Shown here one piece after another: positions 33,242 to 44,731 of a stretch of DNA of 64,000 nucleotides. The notes below the pieces were generated by a model, which saw nothing but the letters and a program-made list of their open reading frames with translations, made no database searches and was not told the origin of the DNA. Position 1 is the first letter of the stretch. Each line of letters starts with the position of its first letter. The position numbers were made by a program, and so were the translations under genes. This stretch comes from Hyaloscypha bicolor E (Eukaryota; Ascomycota; Leotiomycetes; Helotiales; Hyaloscyphaceae): the NCBI RefSeq assembly GCF_002865645.1, contig NW_020194512.1:2087183-2151182 (forward strand). The letters are read 5' to 3'.

Positions 33242-33937
33242 CTTCAAATTGACTCAATTGAGGTTGGTAGGTTGATTGAAGGTGTTCATGAAGGATGTTG
33301 TCAACAAAAGGTTTCCCCACCTTGCGGCCGGCTCAATGTGATTGGCCACTCGCTTGGGTGAAGATCGCCATCTTTGTTCTTTTTCCTTCCGACGACGACG
33401 CTTCAACAAGAGTTACTCTTCACACCAAACCCACTCGTCACCGCCTCCAAAGATTGAGGGTCTTTTCCGTTGTCAAAAAACCTCCCCTCCGCATTGAATC
33501 ACGTGAGCAGAATTTGACGAATGCCGAGGGGCCCGTCGGGAGCAGAGCGGACTTTTTCCTCATTGGAGCGCATCAATGTAAACCTAACTTTCGCCGGGGA
33601 CAGGGTTGAAGCGGAGATGATCATTGTTTTTCCACTGTCATCGCCCCAAATTTGCGGGAAATTGGAGCGCTTCCGGATGTTCTCCAGGGACCAGGGGCGA
33701 TCTTGCGGGGTAGCAAGCAGTTTCTCCGTCTGTACGTTGTTGCTTGGACGGAGGAGACTACTTGATGGGAAGGGAAATCATTGTACCGTGTTCATTCGGC
33801 GCATTGGTGCGTGGTACTTAGGGGCTATTGAGCCTTGGAGTTTCTAGGAGGCGATATGGCTGAGTATATAGTCCATACCTTCCTGCTAATTTCCACTCAA
33901 TTTTCGTTAATGTCAACGTCAAAGTTTCCTTTTCAAA
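33242..33937. other. Divergent promoter region, PRX5 and GH93-like gene
   Basis: 696 bp between two divergent start codons. ORFs here overlap each other in several frames without family resemblance. No repeat was seen. Confidence 0.45.
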
Positions 33938-35352
33938 ATGCGTGTTCTATTTGCTCCCTTGCTTCCCCTGCTTTTGGGTTCGGCCTTTGCTGCTCCTCAC
34001 ATAGCACCATTTTCTACTTTCTCCAACGTTACTGTGTTTATTCCTCCTTCCAACTACACGGATGTAAGCCCGAATCCTTTACATATTTCCTGGTGTTTTC
34101 TGGGGTTCGATAGCCAGGGAGCTGGGTCAACTCCGGTATTCCAGTCTCCAAGGAACAGGCCTTGAAGCTCTCAGCCCTCTTAACCACTCTGAATATTACA
34201 TTTCTGATTCTGCTTGGCAGCCTAGGGTTCTGTACGCCCGCACCGTTGAACTGGAGGATGGAGTACTTTTAGCAACATGGGAAAATTACTCTCCAGAGCC
34301 GCCATTGGTTTATTTTCCAATTTTCAGAAGCATTGATGGTGGGGAGACATGGAAGCAGATTTCCAAAGTCACAGACCAGGTCAATGGATGGGGACTTCGT
34401 TACCAGCCATTCCTCTACAAAATGCCTGTCTCAGTCGGAAAATATCCTGCAGGAACGATTCTCTGCTCTGGGAATTCCATCCCGACTGATTTGAGTAAAA
34501 CCAAAATCGATGTATATGCGAGCGTTGACAAAGGATACTCCTGGGAATTCGTCTCTCATGTTGCCTCAGGTGGGGCAGCAATCCCAGACAATGGTGTTCC
34601 GGCAATTTGGGAGCCTTTCATCATGTGGTATGATGGTCAAATTGTACTATATTACTCCGATCAAAGAGATCCAGCTCATGGGCAGAAGCTCGTCCACCAA
34701 GTAGGTTCTCTTTCCTGTTTTTTTTGATCTGGGCAGGTTCTTGCCTAAGAAAATACTACTTCTTCCGGAACAATATTATCGAGCTATTGCTGACGCTGGT
34801 TACTCAAAGACTTCGAAGGACCTGCTCACTTGGGATTCTCCAGTCGACGATGTATCATATTTGACCTACACAGCTAGACCTGGAATGACGACTGTCACAC
34901 ATCTTCCTAACAAGAACTACATGATGACCTACGAATATGGAGGGGGACCTACCAAATCTGGATCTGGATATGCGTTCCCTGTTTACTATCGTATCAACAA
35001 GAATCCACTCCACTTTAATAGCTCTGTTGGACACCCTCTAATCACGAATAACGGCATCCAACCCAACGGTTCTCCCTACGTTACTTGGTCTCCTGTTGGT
35101 GGTGACAATGGGACAATTGTCGTCAGCTCAGGAAGCAATAGCCAGATCTTCACCAATCAAGTTTTGGGTGATGAGAAGTCCTGGAAGACCGTAGCAACGC
35201 CAGAAGGGGTGTCTTATACAAGACATCTAAGGGTTTTGAACAACCCGGATCATTTACTCATAATGGGCGGTGGGCACTTGCCTCCGAGCACAACGAATAA
35301 GATCACTGTCAGTGTTATTGACTTGGAGCAGGGCTTGAAGAAAGCCAGTTGA
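33938..35352 (+). CDS. Secreted sialidase-fold hydrolase, GH93-like (exo-arabinanase-like)
   Basis: CDS is join 33938..34063, 34122..34700, 34810..35352, 415 residues. A signal peptide MRVLFAPLLPLLLGSAFA is followed by NVTVFIPPSNYTD. After the first intron come ISDSAWQPRVLYARTVEL, LLATWENYSPEPPLVYFP, RSIDGGETWKQIS (an Asp-box), GWGLRYQPFLY, VYASVDKGYSWEFVS (a second Asp-box), WEPFIMWYDGQIVLYYSDQR and RPGMTTVTHLP. This order fits fungal GH93 enzymes, six-bladed propellers that release arabinobiose from alpha-1,5-arabinan. That assignment is from memory. It would act outside the cell on plant pectin side chains. The first acceptor (GGAG at 34121) was chosen by frame only and is uncertain by several bases; the 109 bp second intron is secure (VHQ joined to TSKDLLTW). 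Confidence 0.82.
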
Positions 35353-36385
35353 GCTTCCCACAATGGCCTCAGCAGGAGGCTGCATAGCTAGCAGCACAAT
35401 ATAAAATAATTTCAATGTGAGGCTACGCCGGTTTGAAATGGGAAGTGACCAGGCGATAGGCTGAACAATAATTCAGAAATCTCTATACCATGCACATTAT
35501 GATTTAGCTTTTCGATAAATATCGAGAATGAAATACTCTCACATCCACCTCGACACGACTTGCAAGCATGCTCAGAAGTTGAAGATATGGACCTAGAACC
35601 TTGGCACAAGCTGTGAAAAATGACAATTGAAGTTTGATAGTTAAACTAGAAACATACTTATGAAGTAAAAGGAATAAGTGCAAGCACTTTATACTCATAA
35701 CATATCATCTATGACAGGCCCTCAAAATCGAAGGGCGACCGCTTCCGCATTTCCTATTTGGGTAGGCAAGCAGGAGGTACCAAAAGCTGCAACTTATATT
35801 AAATCAGCTTTCAGGTACTCAAGCTATATGAAACATTGGAAAGTTGCTATAAATAGCCAACTCATTCAGGCCTCTTAATTCACTCCTTTACAAAAGAGGC
35901 AAAGAAGTGAATATCCTAGTCAGCTCACTAATAGTGGCGCACTCGGCACACGCCGCGAACATCGCCTCGCCTCGCCTGTCCCGAGCTGACTTGATCTGCA
36001 CTTCATCATCCACTTCCGCTCCTCAAGACAACCTGGCGACGACACTCAGCACCACGCCCTTTATTGCGACGCGACACCGACTTCACAACACCGTGAGGCC
36101 TCTCGTTGTTGCTCGCCACTCCACCCGGCACACCCCAATCTCTAGCGGCCTGAGACACTTGCCCTCGTGTCACCCCGGCCTGCAGCCTTGTGTGCCTGCA
36201 ATCCTGTCCTCCTGACAATTCTACCCCCGGTATCCTCAACCGTCGACACCATTTCTTCCCAACTCAAGAAAAGAAAGGCGGCTGAGGCGATAGATCCTTC
36301 CTCTAAAACCACAACAAGGTCGAGCAAGAGGATCGCCTCAGCTGTCTCGGACGCTCCCCCAACGCCACTTACCACAAATAGCCCA
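35353..36385. other. Intergenic and leader of the RBR ligase gene
   Basis: 3' flank of the GH93-like gene, then the promoter and leader of the RBR gene. From about 36167 to 36385 the frame of the RBR protein is open and coding-like (KKRKAAEAIDPSSK and SSKRIASAVSDAPP) but has no ATG; see findings. Confidence 0.45.
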
Positions 36386-38020
36386 ATGGATTCCGATGAC
36401 GATTTCATGTCTGGCGTGTCCAGCGAGGAGGATGACGTTCTGCAAGATGGCAGCGACAATGAGGATGGCTCTGCAGATGGTATGCCCCTCTTTCACTTTC
36501 TCCAGAGAACGATCCATTCCCCTAATTCCCTCAGTGCTAACATAACCCGCGAATGTATAGACTTCGGATTTGACGAACCTGAACCCGATCTAGGATACTC
36601 GCAGAAGGAGGCCGTACAGAAGAAGAAGAGATCTTTCGACACCACCTTTACAGTTTACCACCCTGAAGACATTCAGGGTCAGCAAGATGACCTCATTGAC
36701 GAAGTCAATATGATCCTCGACCTCCGAAAAGAAGATGTAGCTATCTTGTTACGACACTTCCGATGGAACAAGGAGAGGTTGATAGAGGACTATATGGATC
36801 GCCCAAAGAAGGTTCTCGAGGACGCCGGCTTAGGGCCAAGCACGTCGGGACCACCAAAACTCGAGGCCATTCCCGGTTTCATGTGCGATATCTGCTGCGA
36901 GGATGAAGCGGGTCTTTTGTCATTTGCCATGAAATGTGGCCACCGATACTGCATTAATTGTTACCGACACTATCTGGCCCAGAAGATCAAAGAGGAAGGC
37001 GAGGCTGCCCGCATTCAATGTCCACAAGACGGGTGCAAAAGAATTATGGACGCAAAATCATTAGATCTGCTTGTTACCACCGATCTTCAAGCTCGATACC
37101 ATGAACTCCTTACAAGAACCTATGTCGAAGATAAGGATCAGCTGAAGTGGTGCCCCGCTCCGGATTGTGTTAACGCTGTCGAATGCGGTATTAAGAAGAA
37201 AGACTTAGATAAGGTCGTGCCAACTGTGGTCTGTGACTGTAAGCACCGCTTCTGCTTTGGCTGCATCTTGGCAGATCATCAACCCGCGCCCTGTGATCTG
37301 GTTAAGAAATGGCTCAAGAAGTGTGCGGACGACTCTGAGACTGCCAACTGGATTTCAGCCAACACGAAAGAATGCCCTAAGTGCAACTCCACGATTGAGA
37401 AGAATGGCGGGTGCAACCACATGACCTGCCGGAAGTGCAAGCACGAGTTCTGTTGGATGTGCATGGGTCTATGGTCTGAACACGGCACGAGTTGGTACAA
37501 CTGCAACAGATTCGAAGAGAAGAGCGGATCAGAAGCCCGTGATGCTCAAGCCAAGTCTCGCGTCTCCCTCGAGCGCTACTTGCATTACTACAATAGATAC
37601 GCCAATCACGAACAATCGGCCAAGCTGGATAAGGATATCTACCAGAAAACCGAGAAGAAAATGATCCAATTGCAGTCTGCGTCTGGAATGTCCTGGATTG
37701 AGGTGCAATACTTGAACTCCGCTTCGCAAGCACTCCAAACTTGTCGTCAAACTTTGAAGTGGACCTATGCCTTTGCCTTCTACCTGGCCCGCAACAACTT
37801 GACGGAGATGTTCGAGGATAACCAAAAAGACCTCGAGATGGCCGTTGAAGCTCTGTCCGAAATGTTCGAGAAGCCCGTCACTGAGCTCGCAGACTCGAAG
37901 TTAAAGGTCGAGATCATGGACAAGACTTCATACTGCAACAAACGTCGGGTCATCTTGCTTGCAGATACAGCAGAAAATCTTGCAAACGGTGTGTGGACAT
38001 TTGGTTCCATCAACTTTTGA
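36386..38020 (+). CDS. Ariadne-type RBR E3 ubiquitin ligase
   Basis: CDS is join 36386..36479, 36561..38020, 517 residues. The protein has an acidic N-terminus (MDSDDDFMSGVSSEEDD) and a UBA-like region around residues 75-115. RING1 starts at about residue 140 (CDICCEDEAG...CGHRYCINC). An IBR follows (CPAPDCVNAVEC...CDCKHRFCFGC). RING2 begins ECPKCNSTIEKNGGCNHMTC, with the catalytic cysteine expected at about residue 316, and ends CWMCMGLWSEH. A C-terminal Ariadne domain runs to GVWTFGSINF. RBR ligases pass ubiquitin through a thioester on RING2; Ariadne members cooperate with neddylated cullin-RING ligases. The 81 bp intron (GTATGC...TATAG) is a multiple of three with no stop, so its retention would insert 27 residues; I splice it because removal restores the usual SADDFGFDEPEPD join. 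Confidence 0.94.
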   Translation: MDSDDDFMSGVSSEEDDVLQDGSDNEDGSADGMPLFHFLQRTIHSPNSLSANITRECIDFGFDEPEPDLGYSQKEAVQKKKRSFDTTFTVYHPEDIQGQQDDLIDEVNMILDLRKEDVAILLRHFRWNKERLIEDYMDRPKKVLEDAGLGPSTSGPPKLEAIPGFMCDICCEDEAGLLSFAMKCGHRYCINCYRHYLAQKIKEEGEAARIQCPQDGCKRIMDAKSLDLLVTTDLQARYHELLTRTYVEDKDQLKWCPAPDCVNAVECGIKKKDLDKVVPTVVCDCKHRFCFGCILADHQPAPCDLVKKWLKKCADDSETANWISANTKECPKCNSTIEKNGGCNHMTCRKCKHEFCWMCMGLWSEHGTSWYNCNRFEEKSGSEARDAQAKSRVSLERYLHYYNRYANHEQSAKLDKDIYQKTEKKMIQLQSASGMSWIEVQYLNSASQALQTCRQTLKWTYAFAFYLARNNLTEMFEDNQKDLEMAVEALSEMFEKPVTELADSKLKVEIMDKTSYCNKRRVILLADTAENLANGVWTFGSINF

Positions 38021-38904
38021 TCTCCCCTGATCTTTACACGATTGTTCCTTGCCCCCACACCTCCAGCATGTTCTGATTAGAGGAGACTGATGACTGATCT
38101 TCGTTTTCTCCTGCAGGAGACTGGGATTTCAACATCGACATCTCCTCAGCTGCCAATGGCCGGGCGTGTGGCCCGACACGAACAGAATAACTCGCAACGT
38201 TATCCACAGCTCTTAGTTTGTGTTCAGAGAATATATTTCCGCGCTCCTCTATCACACTGGCAGTTTAGATTTCCTTTTCAAAGTCTGTTTATTGCATCAC
38301 TCGGCGTCTCCTGCTAACCGTGGCCGGCCTACAACCACTCTTTCCTTCCACTTAGCGGACTATCTGGCTCTCCCGTGCATCACGAATTTGGCGCGGCGGA
38401 TCCGCGGGCGCATAATCTTCCTCTCAACACGGCGTCAATTGGGGTTGGCACGATGGGAACTGGCAACTGAGGGAGCTTTGGGACCGGGAGGGATGCTCGT
38501 ACATAGGGCGAAGCAATGCATTATGAAAGATTGTTGTAGAATTTTACTCGTTACTTCAGACCACCTTCATTGCATTGAGTGAACGTATTTCATTGTGAAA
38601 TTTGGTTTTTATTGTAGTAGTCTTAGTGAAGTGTGTGACTCGCCACTGATGTCTCTCTTGCTTGCTACTGTAAAAGGCTAGCCATCTCAGAATGAACGGA
38701 TGACAAGCTCAACAGCAACCACAAGAGTCAGACAGCGGCTGCCCAAAGGATGCATGAATAAACCTTCAATTTCTACTCTTTGGAACTCCAAACACCGATC
38801 CGTAACTCCCTTCACTATGCTTTATAAAAAGAAACATCATTCGTCAAGAACCAACACAACAGAAGAACTGCCAACGCCATCCGTAGCCATGAGTCTCATA
38901 TCCA
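38021..38904. other. Convergent 3' region, RBR ligase and EXO1
   Basis: 884 bp between convergent stop codons. No gene is supported; short ORFs show no resemblance to known families. Confidence 0.45.
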
Positions 38905-41365
38905 TCAAGCCTTTGCTACGAATGCGAAACGTCCGAGATCGATTTGGGGGAGTTCGTAGTCGTATTCAGGGCTGGGCGACAAGGCTTCGTCCTCTTCACT
39001 GTCATGGATGATCATGTCTTCACTGCCGCCTTGCCTGCTCAGTGCAACATTCTCTGCCTCGTCGGGAGCGGGGAGGAGAACTGCTGCTGGCTCAATCTTC
39101 TTCGACTTGGTATTTCTCTCGACCTCTGGGAATGGTACACTATTCTTGCTGAGCAAGGAGCGACGAGGAGATTTGGGCTTAACCGAACGGGCAGGCGTCA
39201 AAGGCGGAGTCATGGGAAATTTCAATCGATTTGCTGCAGTGGCACCTAATCGTTGGAGGGGTGTAAGGTTTGCCTTCGTAGACGTCTTCGAAGCCGGAAC
39301 ATTGTTCTTGACCGCCAAAGGGATTCTGGAGGGTCTAGGAGACGTCGACGATGGTGCAGGGAAAGCTTGTCCGCCGCCATAGGATTTCGGGGTGGAGGTA
39401 CCAGCTGCACCGAACGCAAATCTCGACTTAAACATTCCCACCGAAGCAGGACCTGATGTAGGGACGGGACTGTCTTCCTTCGGGGTCGGTGGCTGTTCAG
39501 CTGAACTGGTCACAGAAATGGAGGTTGTCAAGCTAGGAGTGGTGTCTTGAGATTCAGCTTGATCGTCGGTTCCTTGGCTCTGGAGACATTCTGGGCTTGC
39601 TTCATCATCACAACTGCGAACCTGCTCATCAAAAATGTGAATCTTGCTGCTCGATTTCGGTCCCGTATTTCCGAAACAGTCCACATCAGGCAAACTCAGC
39701 ATGGCCTCCTCGATCGAGTCATCAGAAAAGATGTTGATCTCTTGCTTCTTCGACCGCTTGCTTCTTGTATTTCTGCCTACGGTTGGACTAGGTTCTGGGG
39801 CTGCCGAAGTGAAGAAAGGGCTTTGACCGAGCGCGGGCTTCTGACTTGGGGACGCGACGCTGTCAATGTCTGCACACAGCCGAGCTCGCTTTGGAGGTCG
39901 AGGTTCAGAAATGGTTGGTGCTCGAACTGTACGTACGGTTTGGCGTTGGGCAGCTTGTGGTGCGGATCGAGATAATTGAGGTGATTGCTCGGTTTCCGGA
40001 GCAGAGCGATGGAGATATGGTCGAGGAGCAGGATTAGCAGCCCAAACCGCACCAGAATTCCGGCGTAGAGCCTCTTGCTGGGTGGGTGACGGGGTGAAGC
40101 AGTTAATGTCGAGTTCAGCAAGAGGAGTCCGCTTTGGCTTGAAGAAGTTCTCGACTGGCTTTCCTTTCTTGGGATCGACGGAGCTGGCTGACCTCTGGTG
40201 GTTCGGACGAGAAGACCAAGGTGTGGTTGAAGTGACCATCTTCTTCGCCGAAGACCAAGGGACCACGATTGGTAGCTTGGTCATTGGATTGAGATCTCCT
40301 CGTGCGACGCCCTGAGCAATCTCTGGCTTCACGTCTGCTCCAATGAAAGGCATCTTGTCATCATCAATGGGGTGGTCAGGTTCTGTGTGCAAGACCAAGG
40401 TTTGGGCAATCGGACAAAACACTCTTTGGTGAAGAAAGGTGAGCTCGGCCCGATAGAAAGCCTTGAGGTAGCCATTCGGAACAAGAAATTTTCCGTCGAA
40501 CTGCAACATCCGAATAACTTTCTCGATTGTCTTGTGTTTCCGCACCATTCGGTAAGCTGTCTTCAGCCCCATGTTATTAATACTGGCGAGATAATCGCAA
40601 CCACTCAATATTGCCATCTGTCGAAATTCCGTGTCGGACCAGCCCGTCAAGCTGATCTCTCTACAAGCACAAAAGTCTGCCTGGTTGATTTCGATACAGT
40701 TTCCATACTTATCCAGCTTTGTCAACAGACACTTGGCACCGAAGACAAGCAGATCAGAGTCCTCGGAAAGAATTCCGTCTATAATGCCTTTTCTCTCGAG
40801 ATAGACCATCTGAGCGTCGGCCTCGTATGGTGCTACGATATATTGGACTCCGGACTTCTTCAATTCTTCGATCAGCTGACGGGCCATCTCTGGCGTAACG
40901 TCGACGGCTTTCTGGAACTCGAGATAAGCCTGTGAGGCCTTTCCGGCACCCAGCAGCTCTAAGCCTGCCTTTTTGCTCTCCTCTCGTCGCTTCGCTCGGT
41001 CTGCCTCAGTCGCGGCCTTGCTGGGAAGGTAATCTCCATCGAAGATAATGTAGGGAATTACATGGAAATGCTGCAACATTCGAACTCGATGCATGGCGAA
41101 ATCGACGAATCTAGGAAGTTTTTAGATAGTTCTTTTTGGGAGTGAGTTCTGGACTTACTTTCTGGTCTGCTTGCCCTGTGCAAGTTCCATGGCACAAGCC
41201 ACAGTCCCACGGTGAAGCCAGCCATACGCGTCTACCCCAATGGTTTTACCCTCAAACTTCTTGAGATTGCAAGGTTTATGAATAGATTTCAACAAAGGGA
41301 GTAAGCCTGGAAAGTCAGCATAGTCCCGTAGATTTAGTGTTGGATTTTGTACCATTAATTCCCAT
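38905..41365 (-). CDS. EXO1: Exonuclease 1 (EXO1)
   Basis: CDS is complement join 38905..41110, 41159..41306, 41353..41365, 788 residues. The first coding exon is 13 nt (ATG GGA ATT AAT G); splicing it gives the invariant MGINGLLPLLKSI start of XPG/Rad2 nucleases. Metal-binding acidic residues are in GVDAYGWLHRG (Asp about 30), FDGDYLP, YEADAQM (about 149) and SEDSDLLVFG. GCDYLASINNMGLKTAY supplies the helix-hairpin-helix DNA-binding part. After about residue 400 the protein is disordered, with Ser/Pro-rich segments expected to bind MSH2/MLH1. EXO1 is a 5'-3' exonuclease and flap nuclease in mismatch repair, resection and meiosis. Introns are 46 and 48 bp. It is divergent from TMA16. Confidence 0.96.
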
Positions 41366-42016
41366 TTTTGTTAGCGATGTGCACAAAGAAACAAGCAAAC
41401 TTCAGCAGCCAAACACTTATTTACAGCTCCATGAAGTATTCGTCACAGGTCTGCTTTAGAGACAAGAGATTTTGGTGGGTGACCAGCTCAGGATGAGCAT
41501 CGAAACGACGAGAATGGCTGTTGGATTCGTTAGCGGGGAATGTCGTTGTCGGGAATAGAGTATGTGCCAGGGAAGAAGAGGGAAGTCGCGTTGAGCCACT
41601 GACCGCGTCGCGCTGCGCTTTCCCTGGTGAACCCGGCAACCGGCGCTCCTGCACACCCGACTTGGATCGGCCGCTAGCTCATACTCGACTGGAAAAGCGG
41701 CACTGAATTCATATCCCAAGTCGACATTACGCATTTATCTGGATTTGAAGGATGATTCCAATTCTTTCTAGATTTTCTAAATTTCAAAATCTCAGAGACA
41801 GGGGAATAGGGGTACTTTGAGTGTCCTAGAACTCGATGGAAGATTCACCTCGAAAGTAGCTAAAGTGATCTGGCTTGCCTGGGACTTTGGGAGTTCAGTG
41901 CTGTTTCTTTTAGCCCCACTACGAGACTTGCAAGCCGAGACTTGACAACTTTGCCGATGAGCAAAATACAGACAGATGCTTGAAACTTCAACAACTTCAA
42001 TCACGACAACAACATT
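41366..42016. other. Divergent promoter region, EXO1 and TMA16
   Basis: 651 bp between divergent starts. It contains GTCGCGTTG at 41586-41594 and CCGCGTCGCG near 41604-41613, loosely related to MCB elements but not exact ACGCGT. No coding sequence is supported. Confidence 0.45.
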
Positions 42017-42712
42017 ATGCCAAAAAGCTTGGAGAAGACGCGCAAGAAGATTGCCAAGAAGAAGGGCAACATCACAGCACTCCATGAGAACTCTCGAGAC
42101 TCCCAGCGCCTGCGACGAGCTCAGATGCGAGATGACAAGTTGGTGAAGGTCGCATCATTGAGAAGAAAGAATGACCAGCCTCTAAGCGAGTTGGCCCATA
42201 CTGCAGGATGTTTGATAGAGACTGACGGGTTGAAGTTGAAAGAGCAGCATACTTCCAAGAGGCCATTCGAGAGAACGATGGACAACCACTAGAGATGGAG
42301 ACAATCCGAGCTCTCATTCAAACGTGGGTCACTTATAGGAGGTGCGGTTATTGATTGGGAAACATCTGACTTTGTGGAAAGATTTGTTCATCAACACGAC
42401 GAGGAGTTCAGCAAATTAAAGAAGGAGCGCCGTGCCGGAAGGCCTGCGAGTACCAGGGAAGATTTACTACGGATGAAGATTGCGGCGGATGAGAAGGAAC
42501 ACGAGAACGGATTCTGTGAGCCCCTACGATTTTACCCGAAGAGTATAAACTAATACGCTACAGATCTACCAGACCTTACAGAGGCAGATAATGTTGTTCT
42601 TCTAAACAAATGGGAAGGGGCTTGGTCATATCTGTCGACGCTGAAGTGGGTTCGGATTTCGAGCAATGGCCAGGTACAACAAGCAAAATTTCCACCAAAG
42701 GGAGAGTCATGA
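42017..42712 (+). CDS. TMA16: Translation machinery-associated protein 16 (TMA16)
   Basis: CDS is join 42017..42185, 42236..42323, 42382..42515, 42564..42712, 179 residues. The protein begins MPKSLEKTRKKIAKKKGN, basic as in TMA16. It continues with DSQRLRRAQMRDDKL, ERAAYFQEAIREN, FVHQHDEEF, RRAGRPASTREDLLRMKI, NGFYLPDLTEADN and LLNKWEGAWSYLSTLKWVRI, all conserved in order. TMA16 associates with pre-60S ribosomes. The first intron has a GC donor: CTA A followed by GCGAGT, ending TTGAAG after a CTGAC branch-like site. No GT donor in the interval keeps frame. The other introns use GTGGGT and GTGAGC donors. Divergent from EXO1. Confidence 0.9.
42186..42235 (+). other. TMA16: GC-AG intron in TMA16
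   Basis: A 50 bp intron with donor GCGAGT and acceptor TTGAAG, the only arrangement I found that joins RRKNDQPL to IERAAYFQEA in frame. CTGAC lies about 10 bases before the acceptor. Confidence 0.75.
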
Positions 42713-43120
42713 GAGGGAAAGAGCAATCGGAGTAATACGGCGTCGAGGATACCAAAACTGCTTGTGCATGGTATTATGTGTCCGAGATGTTGGAGTAGCT
42801 CAAACATTAGACAGCTGCTGCATGAACCCTTGACCAAACCAAAAAGATACAAAAACGCTATATGTCACTGAGTGAGTGCCATGCTTCACTTGCATTTGCA
42901 TTACAATTCTCTTTGAACTTTGTGTGAATGTTGTGGTTTCCCCTAAGCGTATTGACCAGCCTCGTCTGTCGCGCTAGTCAAGCCAGCCTCGTGGTCGCTA
43001 AAACTTTTTTTCGCCAGGAAGCTCATGCATTGGAGGTAGTACATCTTTTGTTCAAGCCATCAGCACACCTCCTTAGTTCACCATCCATCCACTTCATACA
43101 TCACAACCCATCTCTCCACA
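42713..43120. other. Intergenic, TMA16 to MAM33
   Basis: 408 bp tandem interval with a C/A-rich leader just before MAM33. No other feature seen. Confidence 0.45.
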
Positions 43121-44061
43121 ATGCTCTCTATTAGATCCTTCGCCCGAGCGGTACCTCGCACGGCTTCCCGATTGACTGCTTCAGCGTTCAGAACACCTTC
43201 AGCCCGCCCTGCCTCCTTATTACAATCAGCATGGATACCAGCGAGAACACAATACGCCGCAGCTTTCTCGACAACAACGATTAGGCCATCGAAATCAGGT
43301 GAGGGTGACGATGAATTGGTTGCGAAACTCGAGTCTGAGATCCAGATGGAGAATGAGATGTCCGACGAAGGAGGTATCCCAACGAGCGTGAAGGATTATC
43401 TCGAGAACGGGCCCTTTGAGATTCTTGATACGCCAGGCCAAGAGGAAGTCGTTCTGACAAGACAATTCGGCGACGAGACGTAAGCAATTAGAGTTGGGCC
43501 CTTTCTCTCATTTTCTGATGGATATGCAGTATCAAGGTGACTTTCTCCATCGCCGACCTGAACCAACTCGACCCCGAAGCCGACTTCCAGGATCCCGCTA
43601 TGGGCGATGAGGAGGACAACATCAACCAAGGGGACGAGAAGAACTTCAAGGTGGCACCAGAAGACCAAATTGAGGAGCAAGACGGCGAGGGTGAAGAGGA
43701 GCAAGAACAATCCTTCCCAGCAAGACTAAACATCGTTGTTGAGAAGGCAGGGAAGGGCGCACTTGCAGTTGAGGCTGTCGTCCAGGAAGGAATGGTGGTC
43801 ATCGACAATGTTTTCTACTATACCGATGCATCGCATGCATACGGTAAGACGGCGGATAAGGTGCACGAGAGACAAGACTTGTATGTGGGACCACCATTCA
43901 GCAATCTTGATGAAGACCTTCAAGTGCTTTTGGAGAGATATCTGGATGAGAGAGGTATCAACGCTGCACTGGCTTTGTTCGTACCGGACTACATCGACAT
44001 GAAGGAGCAAAAGGAGTACTTGAGGTGGTTGGAGAATGTCAAGGGCTTTGTTGAGGCGTAA
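43121..44061 (+). CDS. MAM33: Mitochondrial acidic protein MAM33 (p32/gC1qR family)
   Basis: CDS is join 43121..43479, 43530..44061, 296 residues. The N-terminal 55 residues are Arg/Ser/Ala-rich with no acidic residue (MLSIRSFARAVPRTASRLTA), a matrix presequence, and FSTTTIRPSKS marks the likely cleavage region. The mature part is very acidic and has MAM33 features: LESEIQMENEM, VVLTRQFGDETIKVTFSIADL across the intron, an acidic loop, YVGPPFSNLDEDLQVLLERYLDERGIN and YLRWLENVKGFVEA at the end. The trimeric, doughnut-shaped p32 proteins act in mitochondrial translation and ribosome biogenesis. The 50 bp intron (GTAAGC...TGCAG) is needed to join DET to IKV. Identity is confident. Confidence 0.93.
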
Positions 44062-44731
44062 ATGACTTGAGCGGGTTTACTTTGTCTTCAACTGTTGTCT
44101 TCATACCATTTCCACTCCCCGCCCTTACCTTGCTGTACAATATTGGGACTGTACAAGTGCTAGCAAAGCTTATGCTAAATAATGACAAAGAATTTCTCCT
44201 GAGCATCCAAGTTTGCAACAACTCGATTGCGCGGAACAAGAAGTACAGATCTGAGGAGCTTCATTTAACACGAGAACCAGAAACTCGGAAAGAAGTTGCT
44301 GAACTCCAACCCTCATCCTGTCAGTGTTTTTGGGGGGCCGTTTTAGGGAGCGGCTTTCGTTCCGCAGCTAATTTCAGGGATTCAACAAAACCTTGCGGAA
44401 GAAATTGAAATTCATGGGGAAATACAACCTTTCACTTGTCCGTTGACGACACTCAAGCCACTGATGATGTAGGACTCACAGAACAATCTGCACACCCATT
44501 CCTTGGTAAATCCGATTCCGAGCGACATCGCACTTCGCGTTGTCCGCAACGCTTCCCGAACCGCATCCAAAAGCCGTGGGGAGCCGAGGGGTAAGAGTAT
44601 TTCCGCTTCCAAGTTAGAGCTTCCCAAACTCCAAGTCCAGCTCTTTATTTTACTTTCCTTTCCCTCCGTGTGAGATTGTTCCTCGAACTGTGTATTCAAT
44701 TGACGGCGTCCAGGTCGTCTCCTCCAACAAG
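44062..44731. other. Intergenic, MAM33 to SCOT
   Basis: 670 bp tandem interval, 3' flank of MAM33 then the SCOT promoter; CT-rich just before the SCOT start. No gene supported. Confidence 0.45.
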
